NCBI GenBank assembly: GCA_004172935.1
Contig: SDZD01000006.1
Location: 1-64,000 of the forward strand
From: a bacterium
GTDB taxonomy: Bacteria > Armatimonadota > Abditibacteriia > Abditibacteriales > Abditibacteriaceae
DNA: 64,000 bases
Direction: 5' to 3'
The notes under the pieces were generated by a model. It ran no database searches and was not told the origin of the DNA. It saw nothing but the letters and a program-made list of their open reading frames with translations. Positions 36,101 through 44,433 of this stretch are shown in pieces; within the stretch, counting starts at the first letter, position 1; every line of letters starts with the position of its first letter. A program made the position numbers and the translations under genes.

Positions 36101-37363
36101 TTAGGTTTTCTCTGTGCGTGCAATAAGCACACCTTCGGCGGCGCTGGCTTCGGCGTTTGCTACCCGTTCTCCCATCTCCGAAGTTTCGCCGTGCATTTTG
36201 TCGGTGATGGTGGCTTCGGGCGACTCATCGGGCAATGGCGCGGCGAGTTGGGGGAACAGGTAGATGAAGATGACGCGCAGTGAGGCGAATATCGGCACTG
36301 CGACGACTGTGCCCAGTGGCCCGCCCAGTTCGAAGCCGCACAGCAGCGCGAAGATGACCATGAGTGGGTGCAAGCCCACGCCGCGCCCCAGTACACGCGG
36401 CGCCACGCCGTAATCGACGAGCAGGTTGAATCCGATGCAGCAGCCCACCGCAATGGCGGCGCACTGCATGTTTTGGTTGGGGTTGGCTGTGAGGTAGGCA
36501 GTGAGGCCCGCCGAAATCGTGACTGCCGCCATGCCGATGTAGGGCAGGATGTAGATACAGGCTGCGAGCGCTCCCAACACCAGAGGGTATTGCATCCCGT
36601 AGGTGCGGCTCAGCACCTCGAAGGTCACTGTGCAAAGCGCGCCAAATGTGCCGCACACGATGAGTTGGCCGCGCACATAGCGGCCCAGAAGTTCGTTGAT
36701 GGAGGTGGAGAGTTGGGTGATGTCGCGGCGGTACTGCGGCGGAATTAGCATCAGGCAGCGTCCCTTGATGCGCTGCGCTTCGAGCATGAGGCCGAAAGAA
36801 ATCAGCGTGACGAGGAAGACCGAGATAAGGAAAACGCCCGTTCCCGTCACCAATTTGATGCTGGTGTCTCGCGCCCACACTGGCACGTATTCGGTCAGGG
36901 TTTGCGTCGAGTTGTTAATGGCGTTGTTGATGGCGTCGCGCACAGCGGGCAGGAGCGGCAGCTTTTGCAACTTCTCCTGATTGGTTTGCACGAGTTTGGT
37001 AACGCGCTCGAACTGTTGGGCTGCCGATTCGGGTTGTATCAACGATTGGCCCTGTTGCACTGCCGAGGCCAACAGCGAAAAGAGCAGCAGAAGGAGGAGG
37101 ATATAGAGTCCAAACACAAACGCGACTGCTTTGGGGCGCGAGCGTCCGCGCTTTTCAAGGCGCTGTAACAGCGGCTCGAAGGCATAGGCGATGATGCCGC
37201 CGACCACGAAGACGGGCAACACACCGCGCACCAAAAACAACATCACTGCGAGGCCAATGAATAGAATTCCAAATCCGACGTAACGAAGTACGATGGCATC
37301 GAGTGACTTTGGGTTCATGGGGCGAGTGTAAGATGTGGAGGGTTTGCCCTCAGGACGACTCAT
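36101..37363 (-). CDS. AI-2E family transporter (PerM/YdiK type)
   Basis: A 420-residue membrane protein with about eight hydrophobic segments in the family order: two pairs at the N-terminus (VGFGILFIGLAVMLFLV, VLPVFVVGGIIAYAFEPLL), a polar region around residues 110-170, then the C-terminal core with PLVLGALAACIYILPYIGMA and VLGRGVGLHPLMVIFALLCGFELGGPLGTVVAVP. Proteins of this family export AI-2 (TqsA), or act as Na+/H+ antiporters or unknown transporters. The ATG at 37363 is the outermost start; MNPKSLDA at 37318 is another. First gene of the reverse-strand operon. Confidence 0.88.
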   Translation of the reverse strand: MSRPEGKPSTSYTRPMNPKSLDAIVLRYVGFGILFIGLAVMLFLVRGVLPVFVVGGIIAYAFEPLLQRLEKRGRSRPKAVAFVFGLYILLLLLLFSLLASAVQQGQSLIQPESAAQQFERVTKLVQTNQEKLQKLPLLPAVRDAINNAINNSTQTLTEYVPVWARDTSIKLVTGTGVFLISVFLVTLISFGLMLEAQRIKGRCLMLIPPQYRRDITQLSTSINELLGRYVRGQLIVCGTFGALCTVTFEVLSRTYGMQYPLVLGALAACIYILPYIGMAAVTISAGLTAYLTANPNQNMQCAAIAVGCCIGFNLLVDYGVAPRVLGRGVGLHPLMVIFALLCGFELGGPLGTVVAVPIFASLRVIFIYLFPQLAAPLPDESPEATITDKMHGETSEMGERVANAEASAAEGVLIARTEKT

Positions 37364-37399
37364 CGTGAATTTTTCTAAGCGAGTTCTGTTCCCGATTCG

Positions 37400-38716
37400 T
37401 TGAGAAGTCTTTCATGCTGTTTCGGCGCACGAAGCGCCAACAAATGGCACTACTTAAAGACGTTGAACATCCTCTTTTCTACCTTTGGCTCACTGGGCGA
37501 TATTCACCCCTACATGGCGATTGCGCTCGAAGCCAAAAAGCGCGGCCACACACCCATCATCGCGACTTCGGCTCGCTACCGCGAAAAAATCGAGGCACAG
37601 GGCATCGAATTCCGCCCCGTCACGCCCGATTTGCCGCCCGAAGACGAGTTCGCGCAGCTTGCCAAACAGGTGATGGACGGAAAGGACGGGCCGCGCTTTT
37701 TGTTTGAAGAGATTTTGGTTCCCTCCATCCGAACCCAATACGCCGAGTTACTGGCCGCGAGCGAAGGCGTCGATGTCTTCATTTCGCATCCGGCGGCTTT
37801 GGCAGGGCCGCTGGTGGCGCGCAAAACCGGCAAGAAGTGGCTATCGAGTGTTCTCGCACCGATTTCGTTGTGGAGCCGTCGCGACCCCAGCGTGCCGCCG
37901 ACTCTGCCGCATCTCGATTGGCTGCGGGTTTTGGGGCCACTGTGGGGGCGTTTGCAGGTGGAGGCCGGGAAAGCGGCGACTAAAAAATGGATTGCCCCCA
38001 TCGAGAAACTGCGCGAGGACGAAAAGATTGAAGCGACTGGGCACCCCATGTTCGGGGGGCAGTTCTCGCCCTATGGCACTCTTGCTTTGTTTTCGCGGCA
38101 CTTTTGCGCCCCGCAACCCGACTGGCCACAAAACACGACTGCGACAGGCTTTTGCTTTTACGATGCAGTCGGTATGCAAGCGAAACCAAAGCGCGAAGAA
38201 GGCGACTGGCGCTCATGGATGCAAAACGGAGAGCCGCCTGTGGTATTCGGATTGGGATCGGCAGCCGTCCACGACGGCGCCCCCGTGTGGGAAGCCGCTG
38301 TGAAGGCCGCTAAGCGCGACGATGTGCGCGTCGTGCTGCTAACGGCTGGCACCTTTGAGAGCAGCGAAGAAAACGTTCTGTGCGTGCCCTACGCGCCCTA
38401 TTCGGAGATTTTCCCGCTGGCGCGGCACGTCTACCATCAAGGCGGCGTAGGAACGACAGCGCAAGCCCTACGTGCGGGAGTGCGGCAAATAATTATGCCT
38501 TTCGCGCACGACCAGAGCGATAATGCCGCCCGCATCCAACGCCTGGGTGTCGGGCGTTGGATGCGACCACGCGAGTTGGCGTCGCTCAACTTGAAACTGA
38601 CGCGCTCGGTAATCGAGCATCAGCACTTCGAGCGCGCCCGCGAAATTGGCGAACGCATCCGCGAAGAAGACGGTGCCTACGTAGCCTGTGACTGCATCGA
38701 GCGGTTGAAAGGATAG
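37400..38716 (+). CDS. GT1-family (UDP/erythromycin-type) glycosyltransferase
   Basis: A GT-B enzyme of about 420-438 residues. The conserved N-terminus is NILFSTFGSLGDIHPYMAIALEAKKRGH, and the C-terminal donor loop is HQGGVGTTAQALRAGVRQIIMPFAHDQSDNAARI, the PSPG-like motif of bacterial sterol, flavonoid and macrolide glycosyltransferases. The start is unclear: a TTG at 37400 opens the frame, and another TTG at 37463 sits right before NILF; neither has a strong ribosome-binding site. It transfers a sugar from a nucleotide donor to a lipid or small hydrophobic acceptor. It diverges from the AI-2E operon. Confidence 0.87.
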   Translation: MRSLSCCFGARSANKWHYLKTLNILFSTFGSLGDIHPYMAIALEAKKRGHTPIIATSARYREKIEAQGIEFRPVTPDLPPEDEFAQLAKQVMDGKDGPRFLFEEILVPSIRTQYAELLAASEGVDVFISHPAALAGPLVARKTGKKWLSSVLAPISLWSRRDPSVPPTLPHLDWLRVLGPLWGRLQVEAGKAATKKWIAPIEKLREDEKIEATGHPMFGGQFSPYGTLALFSRHFCAPQPDWPQNTTATGFCFYDAVGMQAKPKREEGDWRSWMQNGEPPVVFGLGSAAVHDGAPVWEAAVKAAKRDDVRVVLLTAGTFESSEENVLCVPYAPYSEIFPLARHVYHQGGVGTTAQALRAGVRQIIMPFAHDQSDNAARIQRLGVGRWMRPRELASLNLKLTRSVIEHQHFERAREIGERIREEDGAYVACDCIERLKG

Positions 38717-38777
38717 TCGCGTCTATACGCAAAGAAAATTTGAATCACGCCTACCATCATCGGCGATTAAAAATCAA

Positions 38778-38808
38778 ACCCTCCGCTACGCGAAGACACT
38801 CGGAGGGT
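38778..38808. repeat. Short inverted repeat between the GT1 and hydrolase genes
   Basis: ACCCTCCG (38778-38785) and CGGAGGGT (38801-38808) with a 15-base loop, 16 bases before the hydrolase start. It could be an operator, a weak terminator of the GT1 gene or a leader hairpin. Confidence 0.4.
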
Positions 38809-38823
38809 CACATTGAGAAGCAC

Positions 38824-39669
38824 ATGAATTCAGTGGAAGTTCCGTTTACGCTGCAAAATCGGCGGGGAGAGACGCTTGTTGGCGTGCATCATCGCGCGTC
38901 TGGGGAAAAGGCGCGTGCGACTATCGTGATGTTGCATGGGTGGAGTGGGACGCGCAGTGGCCCGCATCAGATGTTGACGCGAGGGGCACGTCATTTTGCG
39001 GAGCAGGGTTACGACTGTGTGCGCTTCGATTTCGCGGGGCGCGGCGACTCGGATGGTGACACGGTATTGGCAACTTTAGCCACCATGCGCGACGATGCGC
39101 GCGATATTTTTCGTTGGGTCGAAAAACAAAACAGTGCGCCGATGTGGGTCTTGGGGCTGTGTTCGGGGTGCGAGATCGCGGTAGCGGCAGTCGAGCCGCA
39201 AATTAAGGGCGCGATTCTGTGGAGCGCTCCGGTATTCGCGGCTTTGCCCGAAGAGTCGGGACAAAAGCAAAAGCGTGCCTCGAACCTGAAAAAATATGCG
39301 CGCAAACTGTTGAATCCGGCGACCTATTTGAAGATTCTGCGCGGGCAGATCGACACGGCAGGAGTTAAATCGGCGGTGCAGGGCGGGGGAGGAGCCGCGC
39401 ATAAAAATCGCGAGTCGAACGAAGCCGGACAGTTGCCACCGGGGTTCCGCGCCAACAGTTTGAAGGGGTGGCGCGACTTCAAAGGCGACATTTGGCAAAT
39501 TTATGGCGGTGCTGACCCTATCTTGGAATCGGCGCGTGATTTTTATGCGCGTCAGTCGCCGCGTATTTCACGTTCTCACGTCGTCGAAAATGCCAACCAT
39601 TCGTTCTACGGTCTAGGATGGGAGCAGGAAACCTTCGAGGTGACTGAGAAATGGCTCAGAGAGATTTGA
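38824..39669 (+). CDS. Alpha/beta hydrolase
   Basis: The start is MNSVEVPFTLQNRRGETL at 38824, preceded by GAGAAG. The 281-residue protein has the oxyanion-hole segment IVMLHGWSGTRSGPH, the strand-turn-helix LGLCSGCEIA at the nucleophile elbow, the acid near GGADPILE, and a final His in ENANHSFYG. The elbow reads G-L-C-S-G, placing Cys at the usual Ser position, as in dienelactone hydrolases, although the following Ser could act instead. Substrate unknown; likely an esterase or thioesterase in the cytoplasm. Confidence 0.83.
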   Translation: MNSVEVPFTLQNRRGETLVGVHHRASGEKARATIVMLHGWSGTRSGPHQMLTRGARHFAEQGYDCVRFDFAGRGDSDGDTVLATLATMRDDARDIFRWVEKQNSAPMWVLGLCSGCEIAVAAVEPQIKGAILWSAPVFAALPEESGQKQKRASNLKKYARKLLNPATYLKILRGQIDTAGVKSAVQGGGGAAHKNRESNEAGQLPPGFRANSLKGWRDFKGDIWQIYGGADPILESARDFYARQSPRISRSHVVENANHSFYGLGWEQETFEVTEKWLREI

Positions 39670-39741
39670 GTTCAGTTTTCGTGTGGTTCTCATCTTGCGG
39701 GGTAACGGGACAAAGTAAGGAATACCCTCTCCGCATAGCCT

Positions 39742-40884
39742 ATGGTCAAAGACACAGTTCTCTATCTCAATCATTCCGCTCAAATGAGTGGGGCTGAAGC
39801 CTCACTGCGCTCGCTGTTATGGGGACTGCGCCGGGCCGATGCGCCCATTGACCCACTTGTCGCCCTGCCGGGCGAAGGCCCGCTTACCTCGTTGCTCCGC
39901 GACGAGGGATGGAGTGTTACGCTTGCGCCACTGCGTCGTTTGCACCGTCCGCGCGGTTTGATTGACACGATGGGAGCGTTGTTGCATGTGCTGCAAACCT
40001 CGCCGCACATCTGTCGGCTGGTGCAGGGGGCAAACGCCAAAATCATTCACTCCAACTCGACAACTGCTCATGTCGTTGGTGGGCTTGCGGGCGAAAAAAC
40101 CGGCAAGCCCGCTTTGTGGCATTGCCGCGATATGGTGTCACTAGCGAAGATCGCTACGCAACTGGCGGGCAAAGCGACCAAGGTTGTGGCGATTTCGGAG
40201 TGCGTTGCCGATTCGCTCGAACGTGACGGCGTGCCACGCGATAAAATCCGCGTCATTCTGAACGGCATCGACCCCGATGATTGGAAACCTCGCGAATTTT
40301 CGGTGATGCGCGAATTGCTCGCCATTCCCGATGATGCCTTTTTGTTCGGAGTCATTGGACAACTTGTTCCCTGGAAAAACCATCGCCTGTTCATCGAAGC
40401 GGCGGCGAAGCTGGCTGAAGATGAGGGATGCGCCAACGCACGCTTCGTTATCATTGGCGGCGACCTGTGGGGTGAACAGGGGGCTTACGTCAAGGAATTG
40501 CGCGAGGAAGTAAGAAAGCACGAACTCGCTGGTCGCTTTAATTTTGTGCCCAATCAAAGCGATGCTGGCGATGCCATCGCTGCGCTCGACTGCTTGGTGC
40601 ATCCTGCTTTGGACGAGCCTTTTGGGCGTGTGGTTATGGAGGGCATGGCGATGAGCAAACCTGTTATTGCTATGAACCACAATGGCCCCAAAGAAATCAT
40701 CCGTCACGAGGAAGATGGCCTACTAGTCGAACCCGAAAATTTGGCCGAGGCAATGAAAAGGGTGATTCAAGACAACGAGTTGCGCAAGCACCTGATTCGC
40801 AACACTCGGCCCAGCGTGGAAAACCGTTTCCATATCGCCGACCACGCGAACAAGATGCTGGAACTGTACAACGAGTTGGGCTGA
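39742..40884 (+). CDS. GT4-family glycosyltransferase
   Basis: A 380-residue GT-B protein. N-terminal: LYLNHSAQMSGAEASLRSLL, then IIHSNSTTAHVVGG and WHCRDMVSLA. C-terminal domain: VVAISECVADSLERDGVPRDKIRVILNGID, FGVIGQLVPWKNHRLFIEAA, and the E-x7-E motif in DEPFGRVVMEGMAMSKPVIA. Complete and of normal length. It likely takes part in exopolysaccharide or lipopolysaccharide synthesis, together with the other glycosyltransferases in the window, although none is directly adjacent. Confidence 0.9.
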   Translation: MVKDTVLYLNHSAQMSGAEASLRSLLWGLRRADAPIDPLVALPGEGPLTSLLRDEGWSVTLAPLRRLHRPRGLIDTMGALLHVLQTSPHICRLVQGANAKIIHSNSTTAHVVGGLAGEKTGKPALWHCRDMVSLAKIATQLAGKATKVVAISECVADSLERDGVPRDKIRVILNGIDPDDWKPREFSVMRELLAIPDDAFLFGVIGQLVPWKNHRLFIEAAAKLAEDEGCANARFVIIGGDLWGEQGAYVKELREEVRKHELAGRFNFVPNQSDAGDAIAALDCLVHPALDEPFGRVVMEGMAMSKPVIAMNHNGPKEIIRHEEDGLLVEPENLAEAMKRVIQDNELRKHLIRNTRPSVENRFHIADHANKMLELYNELG

Positions 40885-40888
40885 GCTT

Positions 40889-41290
40889 TTAACGAAGCCG
40901 AATCAGCCCCGCATCCGTTGGCTGAAAGCCGCAGTGCTCCAGATAAAAACCGCGTAGGTGAGGCTCGAAATCGACATGGAGCCATTCGCAGCCAGTTTCC
41001 TTGGCGTGTCGGACTGCTTCTTGAACCAGAGATTTGGCGTGCCCTTGGCGCTGGAACTCTTTGGCTACCATCGTATCGAGCAAAAAAGCATGAACGCCAC
41101 CATCCCAGGCGACATTCACGAAGCCAATTAAAGTCTCTGTTTCACGCAGACACACCCAGCCGAGGCTGTAGCGATTGACCTGCGTCCACCAGTCATCCTC
41201 GAAAACTCGATGCGCGAAGCACTCGGCATGGAGGGCATTGACTTCGCTGTTCTCGAATACTCCCCGCCATTCAATAGTTGGGTTTGACAT
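40889..41290 (-). CDS. GNAT family N-acetyltransferase
   Basis: A 133-residue single-domain protein. TETLIGFVNVAWDGGVHAFLLDTMVAKEFQRQGHAKSLVQEAVRHAKETGCEWLHVDFEP contains the acetyl-CoA pyrophosphate loop (QRQGHA, R/Q-x-x-G-x-A). The acceptor is unknown. It is convergent with the GT4 gene, four bases apart, with no terminator between. Upstream lie the paired palindromes at 41297-41406, so its promoter must run through or start within them. Confidence 0.85.
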   Translation of the reverse strand: MSNPTIEWRGVFENSEVNALHAECFAHRVFEDDWWTQVNRYSLGWVCLRETETLIGFVNVAWDGGVHAFLLDTMVAKEFQRQGHAKSLVQEAVRHAKETGCEWLHVDFEPHLRGFYLEHCGFQPTDAGLIRLR

Positions 41291-41296
41291 GTGGCA

Positions 41297-41406
41297 CCGT
41301 AGGGGTAACCCATGTGGTTACCCATCCTTACAACTGCTCCTTTTTTAGAATAGCGCGATGAATAGATAGTTCTTATGATGGGTAACCACATGGGTTACCC
41401 CTACGG
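41297..41406. repeat. Inverted pair of CTAC-tailed palindromes (BIME-like)
   Basis: Two 30-base arms, 41297-41326 and 41377-41406, are perfect reverse complements separated by 50 bases. Each arm holds its own hairpin: GGGTAACC ACATG GGTTACCC followed by CTAC in the right arm, and the mirror image in the left. The organisation is like a BIME, two REP-type units in opposite orientation. It lies between the GNAT and arfB genes, which diverge. Confidence 0.75.
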
Positions 41407-41558
41407 GGTGAGTCACGGCCTTTCCGATTCGCAGATATGCGCGTGATTTTGCAGCGCCATGCCGAACGATTCGGCTATCCCTTTCCCGAATCGGATGAGA
41501 GAGATTGTTAATCTCCAAAAATCTCAGACAACTGTAAAATCCGTTCGTCTGAAGAAGC

Positions 41559-41975
41559 ATGATTTACGTTACTCCCCAAATTTCGCTGCGCGAGGATGAG
41601 ATCCACGAAGAGTTCGTGAGGTCTTCGGGGGCTGGTGGGCAAAATATTAATAAAGTCTCAACTGCGGTTCAGTTGCGATTCGATATTAACAATTCTCCTT
41701 CGCTCAGTGATGAAGTGAAAGAGAGATTGCTGCGCCTTGCTGGGAATCGTGCCACGAGCGGCGGGGTGCTCATTTTGAAGGCCCAAACGCAGCGTACACA
41801 GGAGAAAAACCGTGAAGAGGCGTTGTCACGCCTTATTGAACTGGTACAAAAGGCTTCTATTCGGCCAATAATAAGGCGGGCGACCAAACCCACGCGGGCT
41901 TCGCAGAGGCGAAGGCTGGATGAAAAAAGAATCAATGGCGAGCGAAAACGTTTGCGTTCGGGGCGTGAAGATTAA
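41559..41975 (+). CDS. arfB: Alternative ribosome-rescue factor / peptidyl-tRNA hydrolase ArfB
   Basis: A 138-residue protein with the release-factor catalytic motif GGQ in EFVRSSGAGGQNINKVSTAVQLRFDI and a basic C-terminal tail ending RASQRRRLDEKRINGERKRLRSG, which in ArfB enters the empty mRNA channel of stalled ribosomes. The length matches E. coli ArfB (YaeJ). It hydrolyses peptidyl-tRNA on ribosomes without a stop codon. The start at ATG 41559 is the usual one. The gene appears single. Confidence 0.93.
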   Translation: MIYVTPQISLREDEIHEEFVRSSGAGGQNINKVSTAVQLRFDINNSPSLSDEVKERLLRLAGNRATSGGVLILKAQTQRTQEKNREEALSRLIELVQKASIRPIIRRATKPTRASQRRRLDEKRINGERKRLRSGRED

Positions 41976-42057
41976 GTTAAAAGCTCCTCATCTCAACAAA
42001 TTCTCACTTCTCCACTTGCAACCGTGTTTTCAATAAGGGCGTCTTGACACTTCCGAT

Positions 42058-42066
42058 TGCTATAAT
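42058..42066 (+). promoter_or_regulatory. Extended -10 promoter of the ABC exporter operon
   Basis: TGCTATAAT is a consensus extended -10, about 46 bases before the ATG at 42112. A perfect TTGACA lies at 42044-42049 but only 11 bases away, too close to act as the -35 of this -10. Confidence 0.6.
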
Positions 42067-42111
42067 TTCGGGTGGTTCACGCGCTTTTTTCTTTCTTTTT
42101 AAGGAGTGGTT

Positions 42112-43116
42112 ATGCCACAAACCCAGGACGCAACTGTGCTTGCTAAAGATCAATCATCTAATCCCGTTCCCACGGCTGATCGTGAAGTCATTATTCAGAC
42201 TAACGGCCTCAACAAAACCTACCGCCCCGCATTTTCGCGTACCGGTAAAACCGCGCTTCACAGCCTCACCATTGATGTGCGACGCGGCGAAATCTTCGGA
42301 CTCGTTGGTCCCAACGGTTCGGGTAAGACAACGACGCTCAAAACTCTGCTCGGTTTAATTAAACCGACGGGCGGCACGGTCGAAATTTTCGGACGCGGCC
42401 CCCGCGATGTTGCTGTCAAACAGCGCATCGGATTTTTGCCCGACGGCCCTTATTTTTACGATCACTTGAACTCGTATGAAGTTCTCGATTTCTACGGCAA
42501 GCTGTTTGGTTATTCGAAAGAAGTGCGCCGCCAGAAGTCCGAGGAAATCCTCGACATGGTTGGCCTCAACAAAGCCGACCGCAAGCGCGTTATTCGTACT
42601 TATTCAAAGGGTATGATGCAACGTGTTGGCCTGGCTCAGGCACTACTCAACGACCCCGAACTGTTGTTCCTCGACGAGCCTACCACTGGTTTGGACCCCA
42701 TCGGTGCGCGCCAGATGAAAGATGCGATTTTGCGCGTGCGTGACGCTGGCAAAACCGTGCTTTTGTGCTCGCACTTGCTGGCCGACGTACAAGCGATTTG
42801 CGACCGTGTCGCGATTTTGTCCGAAGGCAAACTCGTCAAATTTGGCACCGTTCCCGAACTCGTCGGCCCCAGCCAGCACTTTGAAATCTTTGCGGAAGGC
42901 TTTAGCGATGCCGCACTTTCCAAAGCGCAGTCGCTGAACTTGCCTTTCGAGCGCGAAAACGGCCACGTCAAATTCGAGGCACAGTCAAGCGAAGGCTTGC
43001 AAACCGTGTTGCGTTTCATCAACGATCAGAATGGGCGTACCCTCGACGTAAAGGGCTACTCCGAAACTCTCGAAGACGTATTCATCCGTAGCGTAAAAAG
43101 TGATGGACGGGGGTGA
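42112..43116 (+). CDS. ABC transporter ATP-binding protein
   Basis: The start is ATG 42112 with AAGGAG five bases upstream. The 334-residue protein has Walker A GPNGSGKTTT, the signature TYSKGMMQRVGLAQALL (Y-S-K-G in place of LSGGQ, as in ABC-2 exporters), Walker B LLFLDEPTTGLD and the switch His in LLCSHLLADV. The C-terminal 90 residues are the extension typical of ABC-2 and gliding/NatA ATPases. First gene of a three-gene operon with a permease and a TPR-like protein, so it probably energises export of a drug, lipid or polysaccharide. Confidence 0.93.
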   Translation: MPQTQDATVLAKDQSSNPVPTADREVIIQTNGLNKTYRPAFSRTGKTALHSLTIDVRRGEIFGLVGPNGSGKTTTLKTLLGLIKPTGGTVEIFGRGPRDVAVKQRIGFLPDGPYFYDHLNSYEVLDFYGKLFGYSKEVRRQKSEEILDMVGLNKADRKRVIRTYSKGMMQRVGLAQALLNDPELLFLDEPTTGLDPIGARQMKDAILRVRDAGKTVLLCSHLLADVQAICDRVAILSEGKLVKFGTVPELVGPSQHFEIFAEGFSDAALSKAQSLNLPFERENGHVKFEAQSSEGLQTVLRFINDQNGRTLDVKGYSETLEDVFIRSVKSDGRG

Positions 43117-43231
43117 GTAAACGCGGAAATCGGAAGCTGGAACGCGGAAAAGAAGAATAGGGAAGAGACATTCTCTCGCATCTCAAATTCTCCTTTTTCA
43201 TGTTCCGGTTTCCGACTTTCGGTTTCCAAAC

Positions 43232-44338
43232 ATGGCTGCTAATCCAACTCTTTCTAACCGCCCCATCATTTCGTCTGAAGTCAGCGAATGGGTGTCGGTT
43301 CCCGCCTCGTGGCGCATCAAACAGGCCGTATTCATCGGCTTGACTGCGCTGTTGGCGATTTATTATGCGCTCGGCGGCTATCGCTCGCCCGCAACCGAAT
43401 CGGGGTCGGCTGATAACCTGTCGCCCTTCGACTTCGCAGGATTTATTCTTTTTGGTGTGCTTATCTGGCTGACCACGCCCGCCGCGTGGACAGTTGCAGT
43501 GACGACGTTTCAAGAAGCCATTCGCCGACGCTGGGTGACGGTGTTGTTGGGGTTCGCTATCGTGATGTTGGGCGTTTCGACGCTGTTCAGCTTCATGGCG
43601 ACTGGCGAAGTTCAGAAGTTCTTGCGCGACTACGGTTTGGGTTTCACCCTCATCCTGACGCTGATTACGGCGATCTTTTTGGGCACCGCGCTCATTCCAC
43701 CCGAAATCGAGCGCCGCACGATTTTCACGATTCTCAGTAAGCCCGTTACCCGCCTTGAATTCCTTATTGGCAAATACCTGGGGCTTCTGTTCGTGTTGGC
43801 CATGAACCTTGTGTTCATGATCATCGTGTTCCTTTTCGCTTACTCGGTGTTCGTCATTACCCGCGAACAGGGCCTTGCTAACGCGTTGGCCGCCGATGGG
43901 TCGGGCGTTTCGCGCATGGGACTGTTTTTCGATGTCTGGAACCTTGGTAAAGCATTGATGCTTGACTTCGGCACCTTGAGCATTATGGCCGCGTTCGCCA
44001 TCATGTTGTCGCAGTTCACCACGGGCATCACATCGACCATCTTGTGCTTCGTTGTCTATTTCCTCGGTCAGTCAGCGCCCTACTGGGAGCGCCTGACGAG
44101 CGGAACCGGTGACCTGTCGAACACGGCAAAGCCTTCGCTGGGACCGGGCCTGACGGCTGTTATCAACTTCGTGTACTTCTTCCTGCCACGTTTGGACAGG
44201 TTCGACGTGCGTGAACGTGTCATCAACGACGCGCCCATCGCTGCCAACTACATCATTAAAGCCAGTTCGTCGGGCGTTGTTTACGCCGCCGTCCTGCTGG
44301 CTGTTGCCTATTTTGCATTTAGCGACCGTGAGTTCTAG
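43232..44338 (+). CDS. ABC-2 type transporter permease
   Basis: A 368-residue membrane protein with about six or seven hydrophobic segments. The N-terminal cytoplasmic part reaches VPASWRIKQAVFIGLTALLAIYYALGGY, then TFQEAIRRRWVTVLLGFAIVMLGVSTLF and ILTLITAIFLGTALIPPEIERRTIFTILSKPVTRLEFLIGKYLGL, a segment characteristic of ABC-2 permeases (NosY/GldF-like). It follows its ATPase by 115 bases, a gap that contains an imperfect inverted repeat of GGAAATCGGAAGC type (43127-43229). Confidence 0.9.
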   Translation: MAANPTLSNRPIISSEVSEWVSVPASWRIKQAVFIGLTALLAIYYALGGYRSPATESGSADNLSPFDFAGFILFGVLIWLTTPAAWTVAVTTFQEAIRRRWVTVLLGFAIVMLGVSTLFSFMATGEVQKFLRDYGLGFTLILTLITAIFLGTALIPPEIERRTIFTILSKPVTRLEFLIGKYLGLLFVLAMNLVFMIIVFLFAYSVFVITREQGLANALAADGSGVSRMGLFFDVWNLGKALMLDFGTLSIMAAFAIMLSQFTTGITSTILCFVVYFLGQSAPYWERLTSGTGDLSNTAKPSLGPGLTAVINFVYFFLPRLDRFDVRERVINDAPIAANYIIKASSSGVVYAAVLLAVAYFAFSDREF

Positions 44339-44340
44339 AA

Positions 44341-44417
44341 AAAGCTGTTAGCTTTTAGCCATTAGCTTTTAGCGGCTCCCTCGTCCTAACAGCTAATAGC
44401 CAACAGCTAACAGCTTC
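44341..44417. repeat. TAGC-heptad inverted repeat inside the ABC operon
   Basis: AGCTGTTAGC (44343-44352) pairs with GCTAACAGCT (44406-44415); both arms continue as degenerate TTAGC-type repeats. It lies in the 95-base gap between permease and TPR-like gene and could act as an RNA hairpin or attenuate transcription. Confidence 0.55.
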
Positions 44418-44433
44418 TCCGCAGGAGAAAAAC

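Noticed and set aside
37414-37707. ATG-initiated frame MLFRRTKRQQ as the start of the GT1 gene
   Set aside because: It is in another frame, and its translation lacks the conserved glycosyltransferase N-terminus.
42044-42066. Consensus TTGACA and TATAAT before the ABC operon read as one promoter
   Set aside because: The spacing is only 11 bases, where 16-18 are needed; I kept only the extended -10.
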